Of a stretch of DNA of 64,000 nt, positions 39,447 through 48,858 are shown piece by piece. Where the stretch lies: positions 1-64,000 of the forward strand of contig CAWBLP010000033.1 of assembly GCA_963789495.1 (NCBI GenBank), given 5' to 3'. Each line of letters begins with the position of its first letter. Within the stretch, counting starts at the first letter, position 1. Both the position numbers and the translations under genes were made by a program. Below the pieces are notes generated by a model. It saw only the letters and a program-made list of their open reading frames with translations, was not told the origin of the DNA and made no database searches. Source of the stretch: CAWBLP01 sp963789495. Its GTDB lineage: Bacteria > Pseudomonadota > Alphaproteobacteria > Acetobacterales > Acetobacteraceae.

Positions 39447-40439
39447 GTGACATTCTGGCGCGCCTTCCTGGCCATCGCCGTGTTGATGGCGCTCGCACCG
39501 TTCGGCCTGCCGCGCTACGCGATGACGCTGCTGACCGAAGCGCTGATCCTCGGCCTGTTCGCCATGAGCCTCGATCTGATGGTGGGCTACACACGGCTGT
39601 TTTCATTCGGCCATGCTGCGGCCTACGGACTCGGCGCCTATGCTGCGGGCAATCTGTTGCTGCACACCGGCGTGCCGATGGTGTTCGCCGTGCTGCTGGC
39701 GGCATTGTTCAGTGGCATCGTTGCGATCGGCATCGCCTGGGTGTGCACGCTGGCGACCGGCGTGTCGTTCTCCATGCTGACACTGGCGATTGCCCAACTG
39801 CTCTACGCCGTCGCGTTCAAATGGACTTCGGTCACCGGCGCGTCGGATGGGCTTGCCGGCATTCCGCGCACGCCCGGCCCATTCGGCGTCACCGTGTTTC
39901 AGAGCAAGGCCGGATTTTACTATCTGGTGCTGGCTTGTTTGCTGGGGGCGTTTTTGTTCTGCCGAGCATTGGTGAATGCACCGTTTGGGGCGGTGCTGCG
40001 GGGGATTCGGGAGAATGAGGCGAAGACACTCGCGCTGGGCTACAACACGCGCGGTTACAAGATCGCCGTGGTGGCGGTGGCCTATGCGCTGGGTGGCCTG
40101 GCCGGCGCGCTGTACGCACCGTTTGCCGGTTTCACCAATACCGAGCTGCTGTTCTGGCTGCTCTCCGGCCAGGTGCTGATCATGGTGATCGTCGGCGGCT
40201 CCGGCACGCTGGTGGGGCCGATCCTCGGCGCGATCTTCTTTCTGGTCGTGCAACAGCAACTCAGCAGATACACCAATTCCTGGGCGCTGTTCTTCGGCCT
40301 GATCTTCGTCGCCTTCGTGCTGTGGGTGCCGCAGGGACTCTGGGGCCTGGCCACCGGTTGGATCGGCCGGCGGCGGCAGACCGAGGAACCCACACTCGGT
40401 GGCCAGGCCGCCCGCCCGACGCAAGCGACATCCCGCTGA
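39447..40439 (+). CDS. livM: Branched-chain amino-acid-type ABC transporter permease (LivM)
   Basis: 330 residues from GTG. About nine to ten spans; the signature is SLDLMVGYTRLFSFGHAAAYGLGAYAA. The cytoplasmic ATPase-contact loop RGIRENEAKTLALGYNTRGYKIAVV is intact. The charged C-terminal tail after WVPQGLWGL is slightly longer than usual. It overlaps livG by TGATG. Partner of LivH. Confidence 0.93.
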   Translation: MTFWRAFLAIAVLMALAPFGLPRYAMTLLTEALILGLFAMSLDLMVGYTRLFSFGHAAAYGLGAYAAGNLLLHTGVPMVFAVLLAALFSGIVAIGIAWVCTLATGVSFSMLTLAIAQLLYAVAFKWTSVTGASDGLAGIPRTPGPFGVTVFQSKAGFYYLVLACLLGAFLFCRALVNAPFGAVLRGIRENEAKTLALGYNTRGYKIAVVAVAYALGGLAGALYAPFAGFTNTELLFWLLSGQVLIMVIVGGSGTLVGPILGAIFFLVVQQQLSRYTNSWALFFGLIFVAFVLWVPQGLWGLATGWIGRRRQTEEPTLGGQAARPTQATSR

Positions 40440-41188
40440 TGGCCCTGCTCGAACTGTCCGATCTCACCCGCCGCTTCGGCGGCCTGATCGCGGTCAACGC
40501 GGTAACCATGCAGGTGGAGCCTGGCGAAGTGCGGGCGGTGATCGGACCGAATGGCGCCGGCAAGTCCACGCTGTTCAATCTGATCACCGGCGTGGTGCGC
40601 CAGACCGAAGGCGAGGTTCGTTTCGCGGGTGAACGCCTCACCGGATTGACCCCGCCGGAGATCTGCCAGCGTGGCATTTCCCGCACATTCCAGCTCACCG
40701 CCCTGTTCCCCGAGATGAGCGCGCGCGACAATGCGCGCCTCGCCGCGCAGGCGCGCCACACCCAGCGCTGGCGTCCGATTGGCGGCGGCACCGTATTCGC
40801 CGAGGCCGCGAGACATGGCGATGCGGCCCTGGAACGCCTTGGCCTGACCCATATCGCCACTCGTCCCGCCGGCCTGCTGTCGCATGGCGACCAGCGTCTG
40901 CTGGAAGTCGCGATGGCGCTGGCCCAACAACCCCGCCTGCTGCTGCTTGATGAACCGACGCAGGGCCTGTCGGTGGAGGAAACCGCGCAGGCGGTGGAGA
41001 CGCTCGCCGGATTGCTGTCCGGTGGGACGCTGACCGTTCTGCTTGTGGAACATGACATGGAGGTCGTGTTCCGCCTGGCGCAGAAAATCACCGTGCTGCA
41101 CAGAGGCGCGGTGATTGCCGACGGGCCACCGGATGAGGTGAAAGCCAATCCGGATGTGCAGAGCGCCTACCTCGGGGGGTTCGCCTGA
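40439..41188 (+). CDS. livG: Branched-chain amino-acid-type ABC transporter ATPase (LivG)
   Basis: 249 residues. Walker A GPNGAGKST near residue 37, signature LLSHGDQRLLEVAMALA (H where most LivG have Y/G), Walker B LLLLDEPTQGLS, and switch His in LVEHDM. The insertion between Walker A and the signature (SRTFQLTALFPEMSARDN) is LivG-like. Overlaps livM and livF by TGATG at both ends. Confidence 0.95.
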   Translation: MALLELSDLTRRFGGLIAVNAVTMQVEPGEVRAVIGPNGAGKSTLFNLITGVVRQTEGEVRFAGERLTGLTPPEICQRGISRTFQLTALFPEMSARDNARLAAQARHTQRWRPIGGGTVFAEAARHGDAALERLGLTHIATRPAGLLSHGDQRLLEVAMALAQQPRLLLLDEPTQGLSVEETAQAVETLAGLLSGGTLTVLLVEHDMEVVFRLAQKITVLHRGAVIADGPPDEVKANPDVQSAYLGGFA

Positions 41189-41883
41189 TGCTGAGCATCG
41201 CCGGCCTGAACACCCATTACGGTCCCAGCCACGTCCTGCAAGGCGTCGATCTCGACGTGCCGGATGGCCGCATCTGCGCGGTGCTTGGCCGCAACGGTGT
41301 CGGCAAGTCCACGACCTTGCGTAGCATCATGGGGCTGGTGCCACCCAGCGGCGGGCGCGTGATGCTGGATGGAATCGATATGGCCGGCTGGCAGCCGCAT
41401 CGCGTGGCGCGTGCGGGGGTCGCCTATGTACCAGAAGGGCGTTTGATCTTTCCCGATCTGACAGTGATCGAGAACATCCGTGTGGCCGAACGCAGGCCGG
41501 CGCAGTCGTGGACGATCCCTCGGCTGCTGGACTTGTTTCCGTCCTTGCGAGAGCGAGCCCGTAACAAAGGCGCCCATCTGTCGGGCGGTGAGCAGCAGAT
41601 GCTGGCGATCGCACGCGCGCTGGTCAGCGATCCGAAAGTGCTGCTGCTGGATGAGCCCAGCCAGGGATTGGCACCTTTGGTGGTGCGCGAACTGGCAGGC
41701 GTGATCCAGCGGTTATGCGGCGAAGGCGTTACCATCCTGCTGGTCGAGCAGAACATGAAGCTGGCCGAAGCGGTCGCGCATGAGTTGCATGTGATGGTGA
41801 AGGGCCGTGTGGTCTATGCCGCGACACCAGAGAAATTTCGTGCCGAAGAAAACGAAATTCGCACGCGGTACCTAACAGTTTGA
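41188..41883 (+). CDS. livF: Branched-chain amino-acid-type ABC transporter ATPase (LivF)
   Basis: 231 residues. Walker A GRNGVGKSTTLR, AYVPEGRLIFPDLTV, signature HLSGGEQQMLAIARAL, Walker B LLLDEPSQGLAP, switch region LVEQNM. It ends the transporter operon; the next gene starts 179 bp later on the same strand with no clear terminator between. The older LivF remnant at 32.1-32.3 kb is a different, decayed paralogue. Confidence 0.95.
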   Translation: MLSIAGLNTHYGPSHVLQGVDLDVPDGRICAVLGRNGVGKSTTLRSIMGLVPPSGGRVMLDGIDMAGWQPHRVARAGVAYVPEGRLIFPDLTVIENIRVAERRPAQSWTIPRLLDLFPSLRERARNKGAHLSGGEQQMLAIARALVSDPKVLLLDEPSQGLAPLVVRELAGVIQRLCGEGVTILLVEQNMKLAEAVAHELHVMVKGRVVYAATPEKFRAEENEIRTRYLTV

Positions 41884-42062
41884 GCGTCGAGGCGTGCCCG
41901 TTCACGCGGGGATAGGAGGTGGTTTGGCAGGTCACCCACTACCAGCACCGGTTTGCCGAGCAATGAAATGATCTGGCATGTTCCCGCTGCCTTGCAACGT
42001 GGACGAGGATCGCCGTGCCCGGTCGAGAACAATGGCCTCCGTCCTGAAGAAAGCCCCACGCC

Positions 42063-42986
42063 ATGAGCGATGACGACCTGCCGATCGTGGATGCGCACCA
42101 TCATTTGTGGAACCTCGAAGGCGCGCTGCGTTACCCATGGCTCGTCTCCGGCGAGCACATGTGGCTCGGCGATTATTCACGCATCCGCCGCACCTACCTG
42201 CCGCCGGAATTCCGCCGCGACAGCGCGTTGCACAGGGTCATTGCGACCGTGCATGTGGAGGCCGAATGCGACCGCCGCATGCAGTTGGCGGAAACCGAAT
42301 GGCTCACCGGCATTGCTGCACAACACGGCATACCCAATGCGATCGTCGCGCATGCCTGGGTGGATGAGCCGAACTCGGAGGAAATCCTGGCCGGACACTG
42401 CAGGTTTCCGCTGGTACGCGGCATCCGTACCAAGCCGGTGATCGCCGACGGCCCGAACGGCAGCGTACGCGGCCAGAAGCGCAGCCTGCAGGATCCGAAA
42501 TGGCGTGCCGGACTGGATCTGCTGCGCCAATACAACCTGTCCTGGGATTTGCGCGTGCCCTGGTACCACCTGGCAGAAGCGGCGGAAGTCTGCCGCGAGC
42601 ATCCCGACCTGCGCGTCGTGCTGAACCATACCGGCTATCCGCTGGACCGCTCACCCGAAGCGCTCGCGGTGTGGCGGAGCGGCATGCAGGCGCTCGCTGC
42701 CTGCCCGAATGTATGGTGCAAGATCTCCGGCCTCACCGTGAAGAACCAGCCCTGGACGTTGCAATTGAACGGCCCGATCATCCACGACGCGCTGGCGATC
42801 TTCGGTGTCGAGCGCTGCATGTTCGCCTCCAACTATCCGGTGGATGGTGTGAAGGCGAGCTGGGATTGGATCTACTGCTGCTTCAAGAAGGCCACCGCAG
42901 ACCTGAAGGACGCCGACCGCCGCAAACTGTTCGCCGATAACGCCATCGCCTTCTATCGCATCGCCTTGCCGTCAGGGGGAAACTGA
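42063..42986 (+). CDS. Amidohydrolase family protein (lactonase-like)
   Basis: 307 residues, amidohydrolase_2 type TIM barrel like 2-pyrone-4,6-dicarboxylate or L-fucono/rhamnono-lactonases. Metal motif VDAHHHLWN at residues ~9-17, VHVEAECD near residue 60, strand-5/6 His in VVLNHTGYPLDRS near residue 185, WCKISGL near residue 219, and the catalytic Asp region MFASNYPVDG near residue 260. It hydrolyses a cyclic ester, or decarboxylates, in the cytoplasm. One base separates it from the following SDR gene, so the two are co-expressed. Confidence 0.87.
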   Translation: MSDDDLPIVDAHHHLWNLEGALRYPWLVSGEHMWLGDYSRIRRTYLPPEFRRDSALHRVIATVHVEAECDRRMQLAETEWLTGIAAQHGIPNAIVAHAWVDEPNSEEILAGHCRFPLVRGIRTKPVIADGPNGSVRGQKRSLQDPKWRAGLDLLRQYNLSWDLRVPWYHLAEAAEVCREHPDLRVVLNHTGYPLDRSPEALAVWRSGMQALAACPNVWCKISGLTVKNQPWTLQLNGPIIHDALAIFGVERCMFASNYPVDGVKASWDWIYCCFKKATADLKDADRRKLFADNAIAFYRIALPSGGN

Positions 42987-42987
42987 C

Positions 42988-43770
42988 ATGGACCTGCATT
43001 TGCGTGGCCGCACCGCGCTGATCACCGGCGCATCGAAAGGCATCGGCTATGCCGCGGCGGAAGCGCTGGCGGAGGAAGGCGTCAACGTCATCCTGGTCTC
43101 CCGCACCCAGGCCGATCTGGGCGCCGCGCGCGACCGCATCGCGGCGCGCTGGAATGTCGGCATCGAGCTGCACGCCTACGACCTGTCGGACAGCGCCAAT
43201 GTGGACCGGCTGGTGGCGCAGCATCCCGACATCGACATCCTGGTGAACAATGCCGGCGCGATCCCCGGTGGCAATCTGCAGGAGATCGATGAGGCGCGCT
43301 GGCGCGACGCCTGGAACCTGAAAGTGTTCGGCTACATCAACATGTGCCGGCGTTTCTACGCGGCCATGAAAACCCGCGGCCACGGCGTGATCATCAACAT
43401 CCTCGGCATGGCCGGCGAACGCCTGGACGCGACCTATATCGCCGGCTCCACCGGCAATGCCGGGCTGATGGCCTTCACCAAGGCGCTGGGCGGCAATGCG
43501 TCCAACGACAAGCTGCGTGTCGTCGGCATCAATCCCGGCGCCATCGCCACCGACCGGCTGGTGACCATGATGAAGAAGCGCGCGCAGGACCGGTTCGGTG
43601 ACGCCGATCGCTGGCAGGAACTGATGCAGCCGCTGCCATTCGGCCGCGCCGGCGATCCGGCGGAGATCGGTGCGATGGTCGCGTTCCTCGCTTCCGACCG
43701 ATCGGCCTATACCACCGGAACGATCATCACCATCGACGGCGGCGCCGCCAATCGCGGCCCGATGTTCTGA
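42988..43770 (+). CDS. SDR family oxidoreductase lacking the catalytic lysine
   Basis: 260 residues. Cofactor site ITGASKGIGYAAAEAL, NNAG motif near residue 88, then ILGMAGERLDATYIAGSTGNAGLMAFTKALGG. The conserved Tyr is followed by IAGS, so the Lys of YxxxK is replaced by Ser, and the usual catalytic Ser position is G. The fold is otherwise a complete classical SDR with a TIDGG C-terminus. It is about half identical to the SDR at 47.4 kb, with which it shares the variation. Both may be a divergent SDR subgroup with altered chemistry. Confidence 0.85.
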   Translation: MDLHLRGRTALITGASKGIGYAAAEALAEEGVNVILVSRTQADLGAARDRIAARWNVGIELHAYDLSDSANVDRLVAQHPDIDILVNNAGAIPGGNLQEIDEARWRDAWNLKVFGYINMCRRFYAAMKTRGHGVIINILGMAGERLDATYIAGSTGNAGLMAFTKALGGNASNDKLRVVGINPGAIATDRLVTMMKKRAQDRFGDADRWQELMQPLPFGRAGDPAEIGAMVAFLASDRSAYTTGTIITIDGGAANRGPMF

Positions 43771-43943
43771 TCCGCCGCCAGGCGTCACACGCACCAGCAG
43801 CGAACGGCAAACCCCGCGCACGGGCCGCCACGCCACCGCACCCGCCCCATTGGCGGGCTTGGGGCAGGCCGAAACGTGTGGCACGCTCAGCGGGAAAACC
43901 TCCCGCATGCGGGAGCGACAACCCGCCATGGGAGCGACGAACA

Positions 43944-45173
43944 ATGAGCAGCAACTGCGCGGACGTGAACTTTCTCGCCGGAATCCGCGTCGTCGACTTC
44001 ACCCAGTTCGAGGCAGGTCCGTCCTGCACCGAAACCCTGGCCTGGCTCGGGGCCGAGGTGGTGAAGATCGAGAACCCGAAAATGGGCGATCCCGGCCGCC
44101 GCCTGCGGCCCGGCCAGCCGGATGACGACCCCTACTATTTCCACGTGTTCAACGCGAACAAGAAGTCCATCACCGTCAACCTGAAATCGCCGCGCGGGCT
44201 GCAACTGGTGCAGGACATGCTGCGCAAAGCCGATGTCTGCGTCGAGAACTTTGCCCCCGGCACCATCGAACGCCTGGGGCTTGGCTACGACGCGGTGCGT
44301 GCCCTCAATCCCGGCATCATCTATGCCTCGGTGAAAGGGTTCGGCGAAGGCAGCCCGTATGAGAAGAACCTGGCCTTCGACATGATCGCCCAGGCCTGCG
44401 GCGGCACGTTCAGCGTCACCGGCGATCCGGACGGCCCGCCGACCCGGCCGGGCATCTCGCTGGGCGACACCGGCACCGGCATGCTGATGGCGATCACCAT
44501 CCTGGGCGCGCTGCACAAGCGGGCGGCGACCGGGGAGGGCCATCGGCTGCAGGTGGCGATGCAGGACGCGATCATGCACTACATGCGCATCAACTTCGCC
44601 ACCCAGGGCCTGACCGGCAAACCGGCGGAACGCGGCGGCAGCAAGGTGGTGGGCGTCAACAACGCGCCGATGGGGCTGTATCCGTGCAAGCCCGGTGGAC
44701 CGAATGATTACGTGTACATCATGACCAGCCGCGCCAATCCGGATCATTGGGACCGGCTGCTGAAACTGATCGGCCGTGAGGACCTGATCGGCGATCCGAT
44801 CTACGCGACCCCGGCGCTGCGGCTGGAGCGCGAGGCCGAGGTGGATGCGATCATCGCGACCTGGACCCGCCAGCACACCAAGCATGAGGCGATGCAGGCG
44901 GTCGGCAATGCCGGCATTCCGGCCGGCGCGGTGCTGGACACGATGGAGCTGCAGAACGACGAGAGTTTCGAGCGCCGCGGCATCATGCAGACCATCCACC
45001 ACCCGATCCATGGCGACTTCAAGATGCCGGGCTGGCCGGTGCGGATCGACGGCAAGCCACCGCGCACGGTTTCGTCCCCGGTGCTGGGCGAGCATGTGGA
45101 CGACGTGCTGGCATCCTGGCTCGATATGAGCGCGGCGGAAATCGCGGCGCTGCGCAGTGAGGGCGCCGTCTGA
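43944..45173 (+). CDS. CaiB/BaiF family CoA transferase
   Basis: 409 residues, class III (formyl-CoA transferase-like). The ATG at 43944 begins just before LAGIRVVDFTQFEAGPSCTETLAWLGAEVVKIENP. GDPGRRL lies near residue 50, and the catalytic aspartate is in YEKNLAFDMIAQACGG near residue 145. GDTGTGM and a KxxGxG-like loop follow. It moves CoA between carboxylic acids without ATP. It sits 173 bp after the SDR and probably activates the acid product of the amidohydrolase/SDR steps. Substrate unknown. Confidence 0.92.
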   Translation: MSSNCADVNFLAGIRVVDFTQFEAGPSCTETLAWLGAEVVKIENPKMGDPGRRLRPGQPDDDPYYFHVFNANKKSITVNLKSPRGLQLVQDMLRKADVCVENFAPGTIERLGLGYDAVRALNPGIIYASVKGFGEGSPYEKNLAFDMIAQACGGTFSVTGDPDGPPTRPGISLGDTGTGMLMAITILGALHKRAATGEGHRLQVAMQDAIMHYMRINFATQGLTGKPAERGGSKVVGVNNAPMGLYPCKPGGPNDYVYIMTSRANPDHWDRLLKLIGREDLIGDPIYATPALRLEREAEVDAIIATWTRQHTKHEAMQAVGNAGIPAGAVLDTMELQNDESFERRGIMQTIHHPIHGDFKMPGWPVRIDGKPPRTVSSPVLGEHVDDVLASWLDMSAAEIAALRSEGAV

Positions 45174-45418
45174 CCTCGCCTCGCTGCTGCTGACGCCCGG
45201 CGGCGACAATTGCATCGCCCCCGGGCGGTGGCTGCGCCGTCGCCGGGCGGCGACCCGGAGCAGTCTCGGCACAGAACCCTGCACCGGCTGGTCCGCCAGG
45301 ATGACCGCGCCGGGACGTGGTTTACCGGCCGCACGCCGCCCGGACAGCCCTGACCGCTGACAGCGCCGACGGACCGCCATTTCGCAGTTGCAGCAGTGGC
45401 GCTACAAGCTGGCCGCGC

Positions 45419-46618
45419 ATGGCGTCCCATCCCCCCCGCACCACCGCCCCGGTGCCGCGCTGGCTTCCGGTGCTGCTCGGCTATTTCATCGCCGTCGGTC
45501 CGGCTGCGACCGATATGTACCTGCCGGCCTTCCCGGCGGTGGAAGCCTCGTTCGGCACCGCGCCCGGCACCGCCCAGCTTACCCTCGCGGCCTGGTTCGC
45601 CGGGCTGGCGATCGGCCAGATCACCCAGGGCACGCTGTCCGACCGGTTCGGCCGGCGCGCGCCGCTGATCGGCGGCACGGCGCTGTTCACCCTGTCCTCG
45701 ATCGGCTGCGCCCTGGCACCCAGCCTGGCCTGGCTGGCAGTGTTCCGTGCGGTGGGCGCGATCGGTGCCTCGGCCGGCATGGTGATCCCGCGTGCCATGG
45801 TGCGCGACCTGGCGGACGGGCATTCCGCGGCGATCCTGATGTCGCGGCTGGTGCTGGTGATGGGGGTGGCGCCGATCCTGGCCCCCACCATCGGCGGCGC
45901 GGTGCTCGCCTTCGCCCAGTGGCGGGTGATCTTCTGGATTCTGGCCGTCTATGGCGGCATCGGCTGCCTGATGGCCTGGCGCATCCTGCCGGAGACCCAC
46001 CCGCCGGCGCGCCGCACCCGCCTGCGCCCGGCGGAGCAGCTCAGCCGCTACGCCAGCATCCTGCGGGAACGCGGCTTCGTGACGCATGCCGCCATGGGCG
46101 CGTCCGGCACCTTCGCCATGTTTTCCTACCTGGCGGGATCGTCGCCGGTGTTCATCCAGGGCTTCGGCCTGACGCCCTCGGAATTCGCGCTGATCTTCGG
46201 CCTGTGCTCCTGCGGGCTGATCGCAGGATCGCAGATCAATGCGCGCATGCTGCCGCGCTTCGGCCTGTCCTTTATGCTGCGGCTGATCGCCCGCACCTCG
46301 CTGACCGCCACCGCGACGCTCACCATACTGGCCTTCTCCGGCGTGCACATATTGCCGCTGATCGTGGCGCCGATCTTCCTGGCGATCAGTTGCCAGGGGT
46401 TCAGCAACGGCAACACCTCGGTCGGCGCATTGTCACACCATGCCGCGCATGCCGGCAGCGCCTCGGCGCTGATGGGGATGATCCAGTTCACCCTGGGCGC
46501 CACCAGCGGGCTGCTGGTGGGGCTGCTGACCGACGGCACGCCGCGCGGCATGGCGCTGCTGATGCTGTGCGGCTCGCTGGGCGCAGTGATTGCGGATTTG
46601 CTGCGGCCGCGTTCATAG
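45419..46618 (+). CDS. Bcr/CflA family MFS transporter
   Basis: 399 residues, twelve predicted spans. TM1 ends with AATDMYLPAFPAVEASFG, the D-x-Y-L-P-A motif of the Bcr/CflA family. The motif A loop is GTLSDRFGRRAPLIGG, and motif C follows near VMGVAPILAPTIGGAVL. A drug/H+ antiporter by family; in this locus it may instead export a pathway intermediate. The upstream open frame before 45419 is discarded. Ends 27 bp before the hydrolase gene. Confidence 0.9.
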   Translation: MASHPPRTTAPVPRWLPVLLGYFIAVGPAATDMYLPAFPAVEASFGTAPGTAQLTLAAWFAGLAIGQITQGTLSDRFGRRAPLIGGTALFTLSSIGCALAPSLAWLAVFRAVGAIGASAGMVIPRAMVRDLADGHSAAILMSRLVLVMGVAPILAPTIGGAVLAFAQWRVIFWILAVYGGIGCLMAWRILPETHPPARRTRLRPAEQLSRYASILRERGFVTHAAMGASGTFAMFSYLAGSSPVFIQGFGLTPSEFALIFGLCSCGLIAGSQINARMLPRFGLSFMLRLIARTSLTATATLTILAFSGVHILPLIVAPIFLAISCQGFSNGNTSVGALSHHAAHAGSASALMGMIQFTLGATSGLLVGLLTDGTPRGMALLMLCGSLGAVIADLLRPRS

Positions 46619-46645
46619 TTGTCCGGAGAAGAAGGAATCTGCGGG

Positions 46646-47401
46646 ATGAGTCTGGTTGTCGGCATTCCGGCCTGTGCCAAGCTGGTGGACGGCCATTTGC
46701 GCCACGACACGCCGGCCCGTTATGCGGCGGCCGTGTTCGGTGGCAGCGGCGCGCTGCCGATCATGATCCCGCCGATGGGCGAGGCGCAGCTCGCGGTGCT
46801 GGACCGCATCGACGGGCTGCTGCTGCCGGGCAGCCCCAGCAATGTGCATCCTGACCACTATGCCGGCGGCGACAGCCTGACCCCGGACAGCCACGACCCG
46901 CATCGCGACGCCACGACGCTGCCGCTGATCCGCGCCGCCGTCACGCAGGGCCTGCCGGTGCTTGCGATTTGCCGCGGCATTCAGGAGCTGAACGTCGCCC
47001 TGGGCGGAAGTCTGCATCAGGCGGTGCACGCCATGACCGCCCGGATGGACCATCGCAGCGGCCCCGGGACGCCGGAGCAGAAATATGGCCCGAAGCATCC
47101 GGTGCTGCTGTCCGGCGAGCTGGCGCGCATCGTCGGCGGCGTCGAGATTCAAGTAAACTCGCTGCACGGCCAGGCGATCGACCGGCTGGCGCCGGGGCTG
47201 GTGATCGAGGCCACCGCCGCCGACGGCACCATTGAGGCGGTACGGCTGGACCAGGCCGCCGGCTGGGTGCTGGGGGTGCAATGGCACCCGGAATGGCGCT
47301 ACGCCGAGGACGCGGCGAGCGGCGCGATCTTCCGCGCCTTCGGCGATGCGTGCCGAAGCTGGCGGGAGCAGGGAAGAAGCGGACTGCGAAAGGCAGCATG
47401 A
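46646..47401 (+). CDS. Gamma-glutamyl-gamma-aminobutyrate hydrolase family protein (peptidase C26)
   Basis: 251 residues, class I glutamine-amidotransferase fold. Nucleophile elbow LAICRGIQELNVALGG with Cys near residue 113; the His/Glu pair is in LGVQWHPEWRYAED near residues 218-220. The region NSLHGQAIDRLAPGL is typical of PuuD-like hydrolases that cleave gamma-glutamyl amides. The ATG at 46646 has a gaagga upstream. It ends one base before the SDR start, so it is translationally tied to that enzyme. Confidence 0.9.
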   Translation: MSLVVGIPACAKLVDGHLRHDTPARYAAAVFGGSGALPIMIPPMGEAQLAVLDRIDGLLLPGSPSNVHPDHYAGGDSLTPDSHDPHRDATTLPLIRAAVTQGLPVLAICRGIQELNVALGGSLHQAVHAMTARMDHRSGPGTPEQKYGPKHPVLLSGELARIVGGVEIQVNSLHGQAIDRLAPGLVIEATAADGTIEAVRLDQAAGWVLGVQWHPEWRYAEDAASGAIFRAFGDACRSWREQGRSGLRKAA

Positions 47402-47402
47402 G

Positions 47403-48164
47403 ATGGATCTGAAACTGGCCGGCAAGACGGCGCTTATCACTGGCAGCTCGAAGGGAATCGGCCGCGCCACCGCCGAGGTCTTGGCGGATGAAGGCTGCAA
47501 CGTGATCCTGGTGGCGCGCACCGCCGGCGACCTGGAGCAGGCCGCCACAGCGATCCGCGCGCGGCGGCAGGTGAATGTACGGACCATCGCCGCCGACCTG
47601 TCGAACGACGCCGCAGTCCGCCGCGTGGCCGAGGAAGCCGGCGCGCTCGACATCCTGGTGAACAATGCCGGCGCCATCCCGCCCGGCGACCTGCTGGGGG
47701 TCGACGATGCGCGCTGGCGGCAGGCCTGGGACCTGAAAGTGTTCGGCTACATCTCGTTCTGTCGCGCGGTATACGCCCAGATGAAGGCGCGGCGATCCGG
47801 CGTGATCATCAACGTCATCGGCGCCGCGGGCGAGAAATTCCCCACCGGCTATATCGCCGGCGCGGCGGGCAATGCGTCGCTGATGGCGTTCAGCCGCGCG
47901 CTGGGCAAAGGTGCGCCGGCGGACGGGCTGCGCGTGGTCGCGATCAATCCCGGCCCGGTGGAGACCGACCGGCTGGTGATGCTGCGCCGAGCCGAGGCGG
48001 AGCAGAAATTCGGCGATCCGGAGCGCTGGCGGGAGCTGACGGCGAACATGCCGTTCGGCCGCGCGGCCTCGCCGACCGAGATCGGCAATGCGGTGGCGTT
48101 CCTGGCCAGCCCGCTATCGGGCTACACCTCCGGCACCGTGCTGACGATCGACGGCGGGGGTTGA
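47403..48164 (+). CDS. Second SDR family oxidoreductase lacking the catalytic lysine
   Basis: 253 residues, paralogue of the SDR at 43.0 kb. ITGSSKGIGRATAEVL, NNAGAIPPGDLL, VIGAAGEKFPTGYIAGAAGNASLMAFSRALG. The YxxxK motif reads YIAGA, again without Lys. C-terminus SGTVLTIDGGG. The shared NNAGAIP and LKVFGYI segments point to duplication of one gene inside the locus. It starts one base after the C26 hydrolase stop. Cofactor binding looks intact; chemistry is uncertain. Confidence 0.85.
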   Translation: MDLKLAGKTALITGSSKGIGRATAEVLADEGCNVILVARTAGDLEQAATAIRARRQVNVRTIAADLSNDAAVRRVAEEAGALDILVNNAGAIPPGDLLGVDDARWRQAWDLKVFGYISFCRAVYAQMKARRSGVIINVIGAAGEKFPTGYIAGAAGNASLMAFSRALGKGAPADGLRVVAINPGPVETDRLVMLRRAEAEQKFGDPERWRELTANMPFGRAASPTEIGNAVAFLASPLSGYTSGTVLTIDGGG

Positions 48165-48234
48165 GGCTCCCGTTCCATCCAACCCGTCAGGCCGGCTTGG
48201 CCAGCCCCAGTCAAAAGCCCGGCCACAGTCCCAG

Positions 48235-48573
48235 TCACCCGGCACGCGAACGCAATGCCTCGGCGGGGGCGGTCACCACGTCATCGACCCGGAACGGCTT
48301 CGCCAGCACGACTCGCGCACCGCCGTCCAATTGGTCCATCGCTCTGGGATCGCCGTTCATCCAGACCCGTGGCTTGCATCCAATTCGGCCCGTTCCGCAA
48401 CCCCCAGGCCGTTGCCGCCCGGCAGATTGAGGTCCAATAGCATGCCAGCGGTCTGCCGCTCGGCGAGCGCCTGTATCGCCTGGTCGCCGCTGCTGACCAC
48501 TGTCACACGGTCGTGCTCATTCAGTATTTCCCAGACCACCGTGCCGTCCTGCACCCAGCAGGACATGCGGGGG
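48235..48573 (-). pseudogene. Broken response-regulator receiver domain
   Basis: The minus strand shows receiver-domain pieces in two frames. The first reads DGTVVWEILNEHDRVTVVSSG then AGMLLDLNLPGGNGLGVAE (phospho-Asp segment). After a one-base loss near 48382 it continues MNGDPRAMDQLDGGARVVLAKPFRVDDVV (KPF lysine) to the stop at 48235. The usual ILVVEDD start strand is unrecognisable and no start codon fits. The indel here has the opposite sign to those at 9-26 kb, so genuine decay is likely. Confidence 0.6.
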
Positions 48574-48858
48574 CGGGGGCAGAGCCACAGCCGGTGCCGC
48601 GCCGACCGGCTGCCGAATGCGGCGCAGCGATCCGCCATCCGTTCGACCGCTCCCATGGCGGAGCGCATCCCCGGCTGAACGCCGGAACCGAGCAGCACGT
48701 CCCTCGCCGTCCGCGATGCCATCTGCAGGACCAGGAATCGCGCGGCGCCACCCGGCATCCCCGCCGCAAACCTTGTTGCCCGGCGGCTTGCATGCCATCT
48801 GCAACGCTGGTTCCGTTTCCGATACCCTGTCCAATACCCTGGGAGAGCGCCGCCCCCG

